A stretch of DNA of 35,644 nucleotides from Clostridioides difficile CD160 (GTDB lineage: Bacteria > Bacillota > Clostridia > Peptostreptococcales > Peptostreptococcaceae). The position numbers and the translations under genes are program-made. Of the stretch, positions 16,074-24,461 are shown one piece after another (positions within the stretch are counted from its first letter, which is position 1; each line of letters begins with the position of its first letter). Under the pieces are notes generated by a model, which saw only the letters and a program-made list of their open reading frames with translations, was not told the origin of the DNA and searched no databases. The DNA lies in contig NZ_AVHW01000055.1 of NCBI RefSeq assembly GCF_000449425.2, forward strand, positions 1 to 35,644, read 5' to 3'.

Positions 16074-16325
16074 TTACTGAAAATTTCTATATATTCTATA
16101 TCCTATATAAAAAAATTCTTCTCTTGCTAAAAATGGTAGTTTGCTCTTTAAACTTATATATCTTGTTGTCGGTGTTGGAGAACTATAAGCTTCTATTTCA
16201 TAATCATTTGCCATTAGCATTGCCCTTTTCATATGCAATGGGTCGCTTACAATAATTGCTGTATGGTATGAATTTTCATTCATTATCAATTTAGCGTTTT
16301 CAATATTTTCTTGTGTTATATTTGA
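16074..16325 (-). pseudogene. 5'-truncated DUF218 (YdcF/SanA-like) gene
   Basis: Readable from SNITQENIENAKLIM through AIIVSDPLHMKRAMLMA to the end FFYIGYRIYRNF, which is the C-terminal third of a DUF218 protein. These are membrane-anchored proteins, usually 180-250 residues, linked to envelope or vancomycin-sensitivity functions. The N-terminal membrane anchor and first catalytic motifs are missing. Upstream of 16325 the frame stays open but loses resemblance, and phage-like relics begin within about 100 bases. A TTG at 16289 could start a 71-residue remnant, but it has no ribosome site. Most likely a deletion scar. Confidence 0.75.
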
Positions 16326-16417
16326 TAATTTATTGACTTTTTTCTTGTGATAATTATAGCATGATTTTGTAATATGTTCATTTTTTCTACTGTTGTAAAG
16401 GGAATTGTTAGCTTAAT

Positions 16418-16612
16418 ATGAAACAAATGTTTTTTGCAAAACAAGAACTTTTATAAGAAAATTTGAATAAATATGAAGCAAGCATAATTAAATATAGAGA
16501 ACAAATTGGCGAATTGAAGGTATTATAAGCAAAAAATAAAGAAAAAATAAAAGCCTTATATGAGTGCAACTTAAATTCTCTTAGAATATGCTTAAGTGAT
16601 TTGCTGAAATAA
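16418..16612 (+). pseudogene. Stop-interrupted small coiled-coil gene (phage relic)
   Basis: A 64-codon frame starting MKQMFFAKQELL and ending NSLRICLSDLLK, broken by TAA at 16454 and 16526. Both stops differ from CAA (Gln) by one C-to-T change, and the rest of the frame reads as a Lys/Glu-rich coiled coil (ENLNKYEASIIKYREQIGEL). It lies 43 bases before the holin gene in the same direction, a position often used for small tail-lysis module proteins in phages. The family was not recognised. Confidence 0.55.
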
Positions 16613-16655
16613 GCATACAAGTTTATTAGAAAAAATATTTTGAGGAGGATAATAC

Positions 16656-16913
16656 ATGGATAGTTTAATAAGTTTTATACCACAACAATTGTTAATTTTA
16701 ATAGTTGCACTTAATGTCTTAGGTATGGGGTTTAAAAAATATAAAAAATTAAGTGATAAGTACATTCCTATTATATTGCTTGCATTTGGAGTAGTATTTT
16801 CTGTTTGGATGTTAGGGTTTAATCCAACTTCTGTGTTACAAGGAATTCTATGTTGGGGAGTATCAATTGGATTAAATCAAGTATGTAAACAATTTAGAGA
16901 CAATGATAAGTAA
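16656..16913 (+). CDS. Phage-type holin (Hol44 / holin superfamily V-like)
   Basis: 85 residues with two or three membrane segments (FIPQQLLILIVALNVLGMGF; YIPIILLAFGVVFSVWML; VLQGILCWGVSIGLNQV) and a charged C-terminus, QFRDNDK. It resembles clostridial phage holins of the phage_holin_5_2 type, which make membrane holes to release an endolysin. GAGGAGG precedes the ATG at good spacing, so it is still translatable. No endolysin, tail or integrase gene remains around it. It is thus an isolated phage remnant or a domesticated holin. Holin-like proteins can act in toxin release or autolysis, but nothing here shows this. Confidence 0.8.
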   Translation: MDSLISFIPQQLLILIVALNVLGMGFKKYKKLSDKYIPIILLAFGVVFSVWMLGFNPTSVLQGILCWGVSIGLNQVCKQFRDNDK

Positions 16914-17261
16914 AAGATTGTATAATAAATATATCAATAAAAAAGTATTATTAAAATAAGAATAATTTAATGTATAGAATAATATATGAAATAGGTAAGA
17001 GGAATAAGTAAAGCGTAATTTATAAATGGTCTAAATGTCTTAAAACTAAAAAGAGATGGTAAAGTTAGCTAGTGTAAAATATGAAATATTGTAAACTGTA
17101 TTAAATAGAACATGTATAATTTTTTGAATAGGAAGAACCAAATAGAATAAATGAAATGACTAAGTCTATGGATAGGACTTAAATCTATGATAATTATGTA
17201 TGATTTATTATAGTTAAGACAGTAAATTCTGTAAAAAATAAAGTATAAGATTGATATATTA
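16914..17261. other. Gene-free stretch behind the holin
   Basis: No frame of useful length on either strand. In a phage an endolysin would be expected here, and I can read no trace of one. Confidence 0.5.
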
Positions 17262-17308
17262 AAGTGGGTAAGAAGAGAATCTTATATAAAATTTTTCTTC
17301 CCCACTTC
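17262..17308. terminator. Hairpin downstream of the small minus-strand gene
   Basis: AAGTGGG (17262-17268) pairs with CCCACTT (17301-17307), with an inner AAGAAG / CTTC pairing. The U tract is weak on both strands. Confidence 0.5.
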
Positions 17309-17321
17309 AATATATTTAATG

Positions 17322-17504
17322 TTATGCCAAACCACACTCACATAGTAGAATCATTATTCTATGGAGACATAACTCTACAATCTCTTCTCCATATTTTTTT
17401 ATAAAATCACCAATTTGAGTTTCTATGAATGAATAGTATTCTTTTAAACTAGCAATATATGCAGTCATTATATGAACACATTCATCGATTTTATCTTTAA
17501 ACAC
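17322..17504 (-). CDS. Small protein of unknown function, 60 residues
   Basis: Starts at GTG 17504 (MFKDKIDECVHIM), with GGGGG seven bases upstream; an in-frame TTG at 17510 is too close to that site. The sequence is helical, with aromatic and acidic residues (SLKEYYSFIETQIGDFIKKY) and a Cys-containing C-terminus, LCLHRIMILLCECGLA. I do not recognise the family. A good ribosome site and a hairpin behind it argue for a real gene; its place in the relic zone leaves doubt. Confidence 0.5.
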   Translation of the reverse strand: MFKDKIDECVHIMTAYIASLKEYYSFIETQIGDFIKKYGEEIVELCLHRIMILLCECGLA

Positions 17505-17739
17505 AATCAATCCCCCTAAAAAACAAAAAAATAAAAATATTCAGTAAATAGTAGACATTATTTCATTTATAAATATATATAGTATGATATATTGCTTACA
17601 TATATTTTACAAGTGGATATGTAAAACTGGATATTATAATTGCAAAACTGGATAAATTTTTATACAAAAGGAAGAAATACTAACTTTTCAAACCCAATCA
17701 TTAGGTAGTTAAGTTAAGAAAATTTAACAAGTCAAATTA
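17505..17739. other. Intergenic stretch with an 11-bp direct repeat
   Basis: AAAACTGGATA occurs at 17623-17633 and 17644-17654, 21 bases apart (two helical turns). No frame is visible. The repeat may be the scarred end of a mobile element or a regulator site. A candidate upstream region of the small gene lies at its left edge. Confidence 0.4.
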
Positions 17740-17775
17740 CATAAAAAAATATAAGTGTGCTAGTAGCACACTTAT
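17740..17775 (-). terminator. Terminator of the pan operon
   Basis: ATAAGTGTGCT (17751-17761), a three-base loop, AGCACACTTAT (17765-17775). On the minus strand the stem is followed by TTTTTTTAT. It lies 85 bases behind panC. Confidence 0.9.
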
Positions 17776-17859
17776 ATAATTGAAATTAATAATAACTTTA
17801 AGTAAATCTAATTTTTAAAAAATCCTTTTATAATCGTATAAATTTTATAAAATTATAAT

Positions 17860-18708
17860 TTATATATTTAACTGAAATGTAAAGTTATCAATTAATCTAG
17901 TTTTCCCTATAAAAACGGCAATTGCTACGAGTATAGAACTTTCTATTTGTTTAACAGGTTGTAATGTTTCGCTATCTACAATTTCAACATAATCTATTTT
18001 TACTAAATCTTTAGAAGTTATTTTAGAGATTATTAATTCTTTTATTTTTTTTACATCTAGATTTCCTTTTGTTAATTCTTCTTTTGCTAAGTTCAAACTT
18101 TCATTTAAAACTAAAGCTGATTTTCTTTCTTCTCTTGAAAGATATGTATTTCTTGAGCTTTTTGCTAAACCATCATTTTCACGAACTATAGGACAGCCTA
18201 TTATTTCCGTGTCTATATTCAAATCTTTGACCATTCTTTTGATTACTGCTAATTGTTGAGCATCTTTTTCTCCAAAATAAGTTTTATCAGGGGTTACTAT
18301 ATTTAAAAATTTTGAAACAATTAAACATACACCTCCAAAATGAACAGGTCTTTTAGAACCACAAAGGAATTCTGTAAGTCCAGACACATTTATAGTAGTA
18401 CAATTTCCTTTTAAATACATTTCTTCTGATGATGGATTAAATACTATTGATGCACCATTATCCATACAGTATTTAAAATCTTTTTCTATATCTCTTGGAT
18501 AGTTATTAAAATCTTCATTGGGTCCAAATTGAGTTGGATTTACAAATACACTCACAACTACTTTATCATTTTCTTTTACAGCTTTTTTGATAAGACTTTG
18601 ATGTCCTTCATGCAAAAATCCCATGGTAGGAACGAGCCCTATAGAATAGCCAGATTTTTTCCAATCTTTAATTATATTTTTTAATGATTTAATTTCTTTT
18701 ACAAGCAT
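17860..18708 (-). CDS. panC: Pantothenate synthetase (pantoate-beta-alanine ligase)
   Basis: Joins pantoate and beta-alanine with ATP to give pantothenate (vitamin B5). 282 residues of the usual length. The HIGH-like motif is in VPTMGFLHEGHQSLI (residues 25-39), a pantoate site in VSVFVNPTQFGPNEDF, the GEKDAQQ loop near residue 150 and the KMSKS-like loop KSSRNTYLS near 185. AGGATGG is upstream. It starts 18 bases after panB and closes the operon. Beta-alanine must come from elsewhere, as no panD is in the window. Confidence 0.97.
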   Translation of the reverse strand: MLVKEIKSLKNIIKDWKKSGYSIGLVPTMGFLHEGHQSLIKKAVKENDKVVVSVFVNPTQFGPNEDFNNYPRDIEKDFKYCMDNGASIVFNPSSEEMYLKGNCTTINVSGLTEFLCGSKRPVHFGGVCLIVSKFLNIVTPDKTYFGEKDAQQLAVIKRMVKDLNIDTEIIGCPIVRENDGLAKSSRNTYLSREERKSALVLNESLNLAKEELTKGNLDVKKIKELIISKITSKDLVKIDYVEIVDSETLQPVKQIESSILVAIAVFIGKTRLIDNFTFQLNI

Positions 18709-18726
18709 TTTGTACCATCCTTAATC

Positions 18727-19554
18727 TTAGTATAATTTTTTTAATTCAGATTCATTTATTGAAAAGCTATGTTTTTCTTGTGGAAATGCACCTGTTTCAA
18801 CTTCTAGTATGTAATTTTTAATTGAATCTTTCATTATATCTCCTATATTTGCATATTGCTTTACAAATTTAGGTACGAAATCTCCAAACATTCCCAACAT
18901 ATCCTGATAAACTAAAATTTGACCATCACAATTAATTCCTGCACCTATTCCTATTGTAGGAATTGAAATAGAATTAGTCACCATCTCAGCTATTTTAGCA
19001 GGAACTCCTTCAAGAACAATAGAGAATGCACCTGCTTTTTCTATTAATTTAGCATCTTCAATTAGTTGTTTTGCAGTTTCACTAGTATTTCCTTGAACCT
19101 TAAATCCGCCAAATGAATTTACAGATTGAGGTGTTAGACCTAAATGACCCATTACTGGTATTTGAGCATTTACAATGCATTTTATTTGTTCTATAATACT
19201 TGAGCCACCTTCTAATTTTACAGCATGTGCGCCACCTTCTTTTACAAGTCTACCAGCATTTTTAACAGCATCTTCTATAGAAACGTGGTAAGATAGAAAT
19301 GGCATATCACTTACTATTAAGGCATTTTTTGCACCTTTTTTTATAGCTTTTGTATGATATATAATTTCATCTATAGTAACAGATAGAGTGTTTTCTTCTC
19401 CTTTTATGACCATTCCCAATGAATCTCCTATTAAAATACCATTTATATTACACTCATCCATTATTTTTGCTATTGAGTAATCATAAGCAGTAAGCATAGA
19501 TAGCTTTTTTCCTTCACTTTTAGCATTTTTAAAAGTCATTACAGTATTTTTCAT
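18727..19554 (-). CDS. panB: 3-methyl-2-oxobutanoate hydroxymethyltransferase
   Basis: Transfers a hydroxymethyl group from methylene-tetrahydrofolate to 2-oxoisovalerate, making ketopantoate. 275 residues of TIM-barrel form. Motifs: [15 protein letters not shown] at the N-terminus, [13 protein letters not shown] with a Mg-binding Asp, HAVKLEGGS near residue 110, [20 protein letters not shown] near 135 and IGIGAG near 200. AGGAGG is before the ATG. The first 26 bases overlap the 3' end of panG, showing tight coupling. Confidence 0.97.
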   Translation of the reverse strand: MKNTVMTFKNAKSEGKKLSMLTAYDYSIAKIMDECNINGILIGDSLGMVIKGEENTLSVTIDEIIYHTKAIKKGAKNALIVSDMPFLSYHVSIEDAVKNAGRLVKEGGAHAVKLEGGSSIIEQIKCIVNAQIPVMGHLGLTPQSVNSFGGFKVQGNTSETAKQLIEDAKLIEKAGAFSIVLEGVPAKIAEMVTNSISIPTIGIGAGINCDGQILVYQDMLGMFGDFVPKFVKQYANIGDIMKDSIKNYILEVETGAFPQEKHSFSINESELKKLY

Positions 19555-20467
19555 CGTTTTTTCCTCCTAAAATTTTGTAAATCTCTTTGTATTTCTCAGA
19601 TTTACTTATTAAATTTTCAACTGCATTTTCTATAGAAAGATTTTTTGTACATTTTGATGAATCTTCATTTGCTAAGGCTATTATTTTTAGTAGATTTAAG
19701 GAAAGTATTTTGTAAATATCTTCATCTTTTTTATCTAATGCTGATAAATGTTTTTTTATTGGTGTTATATCCCCACGAGCAATAGGCCCAGTAAGAGCTT
19801 TAGTAAATCCATTATTAAGTATATTTTCTATATTTATTTTGACTAAAGGATTTATAGCTTTCAAAGCTTCTTCTTCGGATAAACCTAACTTGATAAAATA
19901 ACTTACTCCTACATCTAGTAAAGATAGCACTAAATTTGAAACTAAAACATTAGCTAAATGATAAGTGGATGAAGTATTCTTATCTCTTACGAAAAATTGA
20001 TTTCCTAAACTATCTATAAAATTTTGAATAAATGAATCATCTTTTTCACTATCGCCTTCTATGGAAAAACAAATTTCTTTCATTTTTTTTATATCAGTGT
20101 TTTTATTGGAAAATGCAAATATAGGATGGATAGAATAAATTAATGCACCTGCTTTTTTTGAATAGAACAATATACTAGATTTTAAAGAGCCACTGGTGTG
20201 ACAAATGTATTTATGTTTTAAATTAAATTTGGAAAGTTTTTTGTCTATAATTTCAATAGAATCATCTGATGTTGTAATAAATAATATATCATTTTCATAA
20301 ATAATGTCTTTCAATTTACTATAAATCTTTGTTTTTGTTAAATCTGTTGATTCTAATAAAGATAATTGATTTCTTCCATAAAAACCTGTTACACAATAAT
20401 CCTTTGACAAAAAATAATTTGCTAAAGATGTACCAACTTTTCCGGAGCCAATAAATCCTATTTTAAT
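19529..20467 (-). CDS. panG: Rossmann/DUF2520 ketopantoate reductase (PanG type), ATT start
   Basis: Expected to reduce ketopantoate to pantoate with NAD(P)H, the step between PanB and PanC. The Rossmann motif [14 protein letters not shown] begins right at the N-terminus, and the DUF2520 C-terminal half holds [19 protein letters not shown] and LTGPIARGD. PanG is an alternative ketopantoate reductase described in Francisella, with homologues reported in C. difficile. The first ATG/GTG/TTG in frame (TTG 20410) would remove the nucleotide-binding loop. ATT at 20467 gives 312 residues and lies seven bases behind GGAGG, so it is the best start. The ATT, where homologues begin MKIGFIG, may keep expression low. 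First gene of panG-panB-panC. Confidence 0.88.
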   Translation of the reverse strand: MKIGFIGSGKVGTSLANYFLSKDYCVTGFYGRNQLSLLESTDLTKTKIYSKLKDIIYENDILFITTSDDSIEIIDKKLSKFNLKHKYICHTSGSLKSSILFYSKKAGALIYSIHPIFAFSNKNTDIKKMKEICFSIEGDSEKDDSFIQNFIDSLGNQFFVRDKNTSSTYHLANVLVSNLVLSLLDVGVSYFIKLGLSEEEALKAINPLVKINIENILNNGFTKALTGPIARGDITPIKKHLSALDKKDEDIYKILSLNLLKIIALANEDSSKCTKNLSIENAVENLISKSEKYKEIYKILGGKNDEKYCNDF

Positions 20468-20596
20468 AGTATCACCTCCAATTTGTGATACAACATCTTA
20501 ATTTCCAATCTCATTCACGAAGATATGAGTTATATAAGACAAAATAATTAAAAACATTTAAAGTATAGTTCTTATAACAAGATACCATCCATGGAT

Positions 20597-20625
20597 ATTT
20601 TACCATTTAAATAAAAAGTTGACAA
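20597..20625 (-). promoter_or_regulatory. Predicted promoter of the pan operon
   Basis: Minus strand: TTGTCA (20625-20620), 17-base spacer, TAAAAT (20602-20597). The leader to the ATT start would be about 120 bases. Confidence 0.6.
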
Positions 20626-21215
20626 TTAATTCTATAAAAATTGATTAAATGTATTTTTATTTATATTGTCTTATTCTGATAAAGATGTAGCTAATTAAAA
20701 AAGCTTTAAAATAATATCTTCATAAATTAATAAAATAAATATAGTTAGATAATTCATATAAAACATAATCTATATAATAAAATACAAGTAAAAAAATTAT
20801 GGTATTTATTAAATTCAATATTTTAAAGTTTACAATACATAATGAAAATAATTTCATATAAAGTAAAAAAATATTTTTTTTTACTTTATATTATCAATAT
20901 TATATCTTTTTATCTCAAAGTTTAAAATAATAAAAAATATATAGTCTATTTTGTGTTTGATTTTATCAAGATAAATACTGGATTAAAATTTAAGACAAGA
21001 TTTACAAGCCATTATATAGCAATAATCTCCTTAAAATTGATAATATGATATTGATGTATTTTTTTTTATCAACTATAATTTAAAATAGAAAGAAATAAGT
21101 TTTTCAATTAAATTGATCTATTTAATGTATATATAAATGATAAATAAATCCTCTATAATAAAAAAAATCTAGGAATATTATTAGAAATAATAGTAATAAT
21201 GAAGGAGGTAAGTAT
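20626..21215. other. Long AT-rich intergenic region between panG and the EAL gene
   Basis: No gene is supported. A hairpin with a perfect 15-bp stem, TATAAAGTAAAAAAA (20857-20871) and its complement (20876-20890), lies in the middle; its A and T tracts would suit a bidirectional terminator. No c-di-GMP riboswitch core was recognised. Confidence 0.45.
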
Positions 21216-23318
21216 ATGAACAAACATAATCTTGAGGTTATATTAAATCAACTACAGTTTAATATATATATTACGGATATTCATACTAATAAAATAATTT
21301 TCATGAATAAAAATATGAAAAAAGAATATAATATTTCGGTTCCAGAAGATAAAGTTTGTTGGGAGGTACTATATTCTGAAAAAAATGCCCCCTGTAGTTT
21401 TTATAAAGTTTTAGAACTGCTAAAGAATAATAAAAAAGGAATATTAATAAAGTGGTATGAAAAATGTAATAAATTAAATCGAATTTTTGAGAATTATGAT
21501 AGTTTAATTACATGGCAAGATGATACAGTTGTTCATATGCATCAATCTATAGATATTACAAACTCGACAAGTTTAAATGAGCAAGTTAAGTTTGATGAAT
21601 TTTATCAAATATCAAATACCAAAGAAGAAAGAGATGATTTTGAAGATTTTAATATCTTAAGAAGTAAGTTTGATTATGATTCTACATTACTTTATGATGC
21701 TTTGATTAGAGGTACAGATGAGTATATATATATTTGCAATATGAAAACAGGAGTCTTTCGATATTCACCATCACAGGTTGAACTATTTGATTTACCAGGA
21801 GAAATTGTGGAGAATCCACTTGTTTACTGGAAGCAAATTGTACATCCAGAAGACTGGAATCGTTTTTATAAGTCGAATATGGAAATAGGTAAAAATCATA
21901 TGGATTATCATTCAGTAGAGTTCCGGGCTAAAAATCGTATTGGAGAATATATTTGGTTAAGATGTAGAGGGCAATTAATGCGTGATGAATTTGGAGAACC
22001 AAGCATTTTTGCTGGAATAATGACACAATTAGGGAAACAAAATAAGATTGACCCATTAACACAGTTGTTGAATTACTATGAATTTATGAGTGCGTTTGAG
22101 GATAAACTTTCAAATCCTATGATTGAAAAATTGTGTATAGTATTATTGAATATTGATGATTTTAAAAATGTTAATGAGATGTATGATAGAGACTTTGGAG
22201 ATAATATAATAAAAACTTTAGCACAATCTATACAATCTATTTTACCAGGTAATGCGGAACTTTATAAGCTTGATAGTGATGAAATGGGAATTCTCGTTGA
22301 TAATGTTGAAGAAAAGGAAATTCAACTTTTATATGAGCAAATACAGAATTTAATTATACATCTTCACTTGTGGAGAAAATATGGATTAAATATAACAATT
22401 TCTGCTGGTTGTGTTATATATCCAAGACATGGAGATACAGTAAAAGAACTTAGTAAATATGCTAGTTACTCTTTGCAGTATGCTAAAGAGCATGGTAAGA
22501 ACAGAATTGTTTTTTTCTCTGAAGAAATATTAAAAAATAAAATGTATTCATTAGCAATGATGTGGGAATTGAAAGCATCAATTAATGACAATTTTCGGGG
22601 ATTCAGCCTCAGATTTCAGCCACAAGTAGATACACAAAGTCATAAGATAATAGGTGTAGAAGTGCTTTTAAGATGGACTAATAGTGAATGTAAAGCAATT
22701 TCTCCTTTAGAATTTATTCCAATTTTAGAAGAAAATGATATGATAAATATTGTTGGAGCATGGGTACTTCGGATGGCACTACGTACTTGTGGAGAGTGGA
22801 TTACTTATTATCCACTTTTTACAGTAAGTGTAAATATTTCAGCTGTTCAAGTATTAGAGGATACATTTATTGAGGATATAATCAAAATTATAGATGAAGA
22901 AAATTTTCCTTATCAAAATCTTGTTTTAGAATTAACTGAAAGTCATACAGTACAAAATATGAGTATTTTACAACATAAGTTTAAGGTTTTACAAGACTTA
23001 GGAATTCGTATTGCTATGGACGATTTTGGTACTGGATATTCATCGTTAGAAGTTTTAAAATTTTCTCCAATAGATATAGTAAAAATTGATAGAGTATTTG
23101 TCAAAGATATATTAAAAAGTAAGTTTGATGCTACATTTATACATTTTATTGTTGCAATTTGTCACGATGTGGGCATAGAAGTCTGCTTAGAGGGAGTAGA
23201 AACAAAGGAGGAGTATAATTTAGTTAAACAAATGAAACCAGATTATATACAAGGATATTTTTTTGGAAAGCCACAAACAGCAAGGGAAATTTTTGATACC
23301 TTAAAAATAGATAATTGA
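21216..23318 (+). CDS. PAS-PAS-GGDEF(degenerate)-EAL c-di-GMP phosphodiesterase
   Basis: 700 residues, no membrane segment. A PAS-like sensor covers roughly residues 1-115, and a PAS_3 fold 155-275 (VHPEDWNRFYKS; GEYIWLRCRGQL). The GGDEF domain (275-440) has DSDEM at 353-357 instead of GGDEF, so cyclase activity is unlikely. The EAL domain (455-695) is complete: E-V-L at 482-484 (a known active variant), NISAVQV, LELTES, MDDFGTGYSSL at 601-611, KIDRVFV, CLEGVET and QGYFFGKP. It should hydrolyse c-di-GMP to pGpG, with PAS and GGDEF domains as sensory inputs. C. difficile uses c-di-GMP to switch motility, toxin and adhesion. GGAGGT precedes the ATG. Monocistronic. Confidence 0.93.
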   Translation: MNKHNLEVILNQLQFNIYITDIHTNKIIFMNKNMKKEYNISVPEDKVCWEVLYSEKNAPCSFYKVLELLKNNKKGILIKWYEKCNKLNRIFENYDSLITWQDDTVVHMHQSIDITNSTSLNEQVKFDEFYQISNTKEERDDFEDFNILRSKFDYDSTLLYDALIRGTDEYIYICNMKTGVFRYSPSQVELFDLPGEIVENPLVYWKQIVHPEDWNRFYKSNMEIGKNHMDYHSVEFRAKNRIGEYIWLRCRGQLMRDEFGEPSIFAGIMTQLGKQNKIDPLTQLLNYYEFMSAFEDKLSNPMIEKLCIVLLNIDDFKNVNEMYDRDFGDNIIKTLAQSIQSILPGNAELYKLDSDEMGILVDNVEEKEIQLLYEQIQNLIIHLHLWRKYGLNITISAGCVIYPRHGDTVKELSKYASYSLQYAKEHGKNRIVFFSEEILKNKMYSLAMMWELKASINDNFRGFSLRFQPQVDTQSHKIIGVEVLLRWTNSECKAISPLEFIPILEENDMINIVGAWVLRMALRTCGEWITYYPLFTVSVNISAVQVLEDTFIEDIIKIIDEENFPYQNLVLELTESHTVQNMSILQHKFKVLQDLGIRIAMDDFGTGYSSLEVLKFSPIDIVKIDRVFVKDILKSKFDATFIHFIVAICHDVGIEVCLEGVETKEEYNLVKQMKPDYIQGYFFGKPQTAREIFDTLKIDN

Positions 23319-23437
23319 TATTAATTGAATTTGTAAATTTATGGTTATTTATCTTATCATTAAAGGAATTTTATGCATGTAATTATAATAATTGAAACTG
23401 TTAATATAATCAAAATGAAATACGATGTTGAGTACAT

Positions 23438-23473
23438 AAAGGTAGAACCTATAAATAGTTGCTACCTTTTTTT
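23438..23473. terminator. Terminator between the EAL gene and the hydrolase
   Basis: AAAGGTAG (23438-23445) pairs with CTACCTTT (23462-23469), with an inner AAC/GTT pairing, followed by a T run on the plus strand. Confidence 0.85.
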
Positions 23474-23558
23474 ATAATTATCAGGAGTAATTGTAAAAAA
23501 AGGTGGCATATATACATTTAATTTATTTCGAAGTTTATATCTTGTTGTGTTTAAATCT

Positions 23559-24338
23559 TTAAGCTAAAGACTGGGCATTTTTCTTTAGAAAAGTAATTAT
23601 ATTTTGACTTGATTTATCATATTCTAAAAAATAATGTCCCTCTAAGTCCAATACAATATGTTTAATATTATCTTTTTTTATACTATTTTCAACTAGAATA
23701 GAACTCATTTTTTTACTTGGCCAGTATTTATCATTTTCAGCAGAAAGTAATAATATTTTTCCGTTATATTGTTCAATGCTGATTAATGCGTCTTTATTAA
23801 AATTATTTTCGATAGATTTTTCATAACAAGTAGAATAAATATTGTTCTCTGCATCTCTTATAACCTCTTTGTCATAATAAAATTTAATATATGGCATTTC
23901 AATATTATTTAATGACCATGAGGATTTTGGATGTTTCATGCTAAATGAATTAATTGGTAGACCTTGGAATACATAACATCCAGAGACACAAGCAATAGTA
24001 ATAGCTGATTCAAAATAATTTGATAATAACAAAGCAGCCTCTCCTCCTTTGGAGTTACCAATAATAACTACCTGACTATTATTTAGTTTAAGTATTTCCA
24101 TAATGAAATTAATAGCTTTTATAAAATACTCTATTGGAAATCTTTCCAAGGTTTTGGGAAGATTTCCAACACCAAAATATGCAAGTAATAAAACATTATA
24201 ATTAGATTTTAAATATTTGAGTAAATCACCACCTATTATTGGGAGACCTGGTCTACTACCACCCAAGACAATAACTAGTGGTTTTCCATCATTTTCGTAA
24301 AGGTCACCATAAATTTCATTTGTTCGATATTCTTTCAT
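23559..24338 (-). CDS. Alpha/beta hydrolase, acyl-CoA thioester hydrolase/BAAT C-terminal-like
   Basis: 259 residues, cytoplasmic. Oxyanion region LVIVLGGSRPGLP (21-33), nucleophile elbow IIGNSKGGEAALLL with Ser96, acid Asp203 in SAENDKYWPS and His235 in LEGHYFLEY complete the triad. The G-N-S-K-G-G elbow and YFGVGNLPKTLERFPIEYF are typical of the BAAT/acyl-CoA thioesterase C-terminal family. Substrate unknown; a fatty acyl or bile-acid ester is possible by family only. AGGAGGT precedes the ATG. It lies 123 bases downstream of a TetR gene in the same direction, so it is a plausible target or partner of that regulator. Confidence 0.85.
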   Translation of the reverse strand: MKEYRTNEIYGDLYENDGKPLVIVLGGSRPGLPIIGGDLLKYLKSNYNVLLLAYFGVGNLPKTLERFPIEYFIKAINFIMEILKLNNSQVVIIGNSKGGEAALLLSNYFESAITIACVSGCYVFQGLPINSFSMKHPKSSWSLNNIEMPYIKFYYDKEVIRDAENNIYSTCYEKSIENNFNKDALISIEQYNGKILLLSAENDKYWPSKKMSSILVENSIKKDNIKHIVLDLEGHYFLEYDKSSQNIITFLKKNAQSLA

Positions 24339-24392
24339 TGTAACTACCTCCTTAAGTTTAATAAAACTATTGACTGCTATAGATAAAGGTTT

Positions 24393-24404
24393 AACAGTAC
24401 TGTT
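24393..24404. promoter_or_regulatory. 12-bp palindrome upstream of the hydrolase
   Basis: AACAGTACTGTT, perfect, about 55 bases before the start codon. It overlaps a weak possible minus-strand promoter (TTTACA, 16 bases, TACTGT). It differs from the TetR palindrome at 25160, so it is not clearly the same operator. Confidence 0.35.
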
Positions 24405-24461
24405 TTAAAGCTAAATGTAAATTGAGCTACTTACACGTTTTTTAGATAATTACTTTTTCTT

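Noticed and set aside
20480-21215. c-di-GMP riboswitch before the EAL gene
   Set aside because: The conserved GC-rich core motifs of class I or II are not present in this AT-rich stretch.
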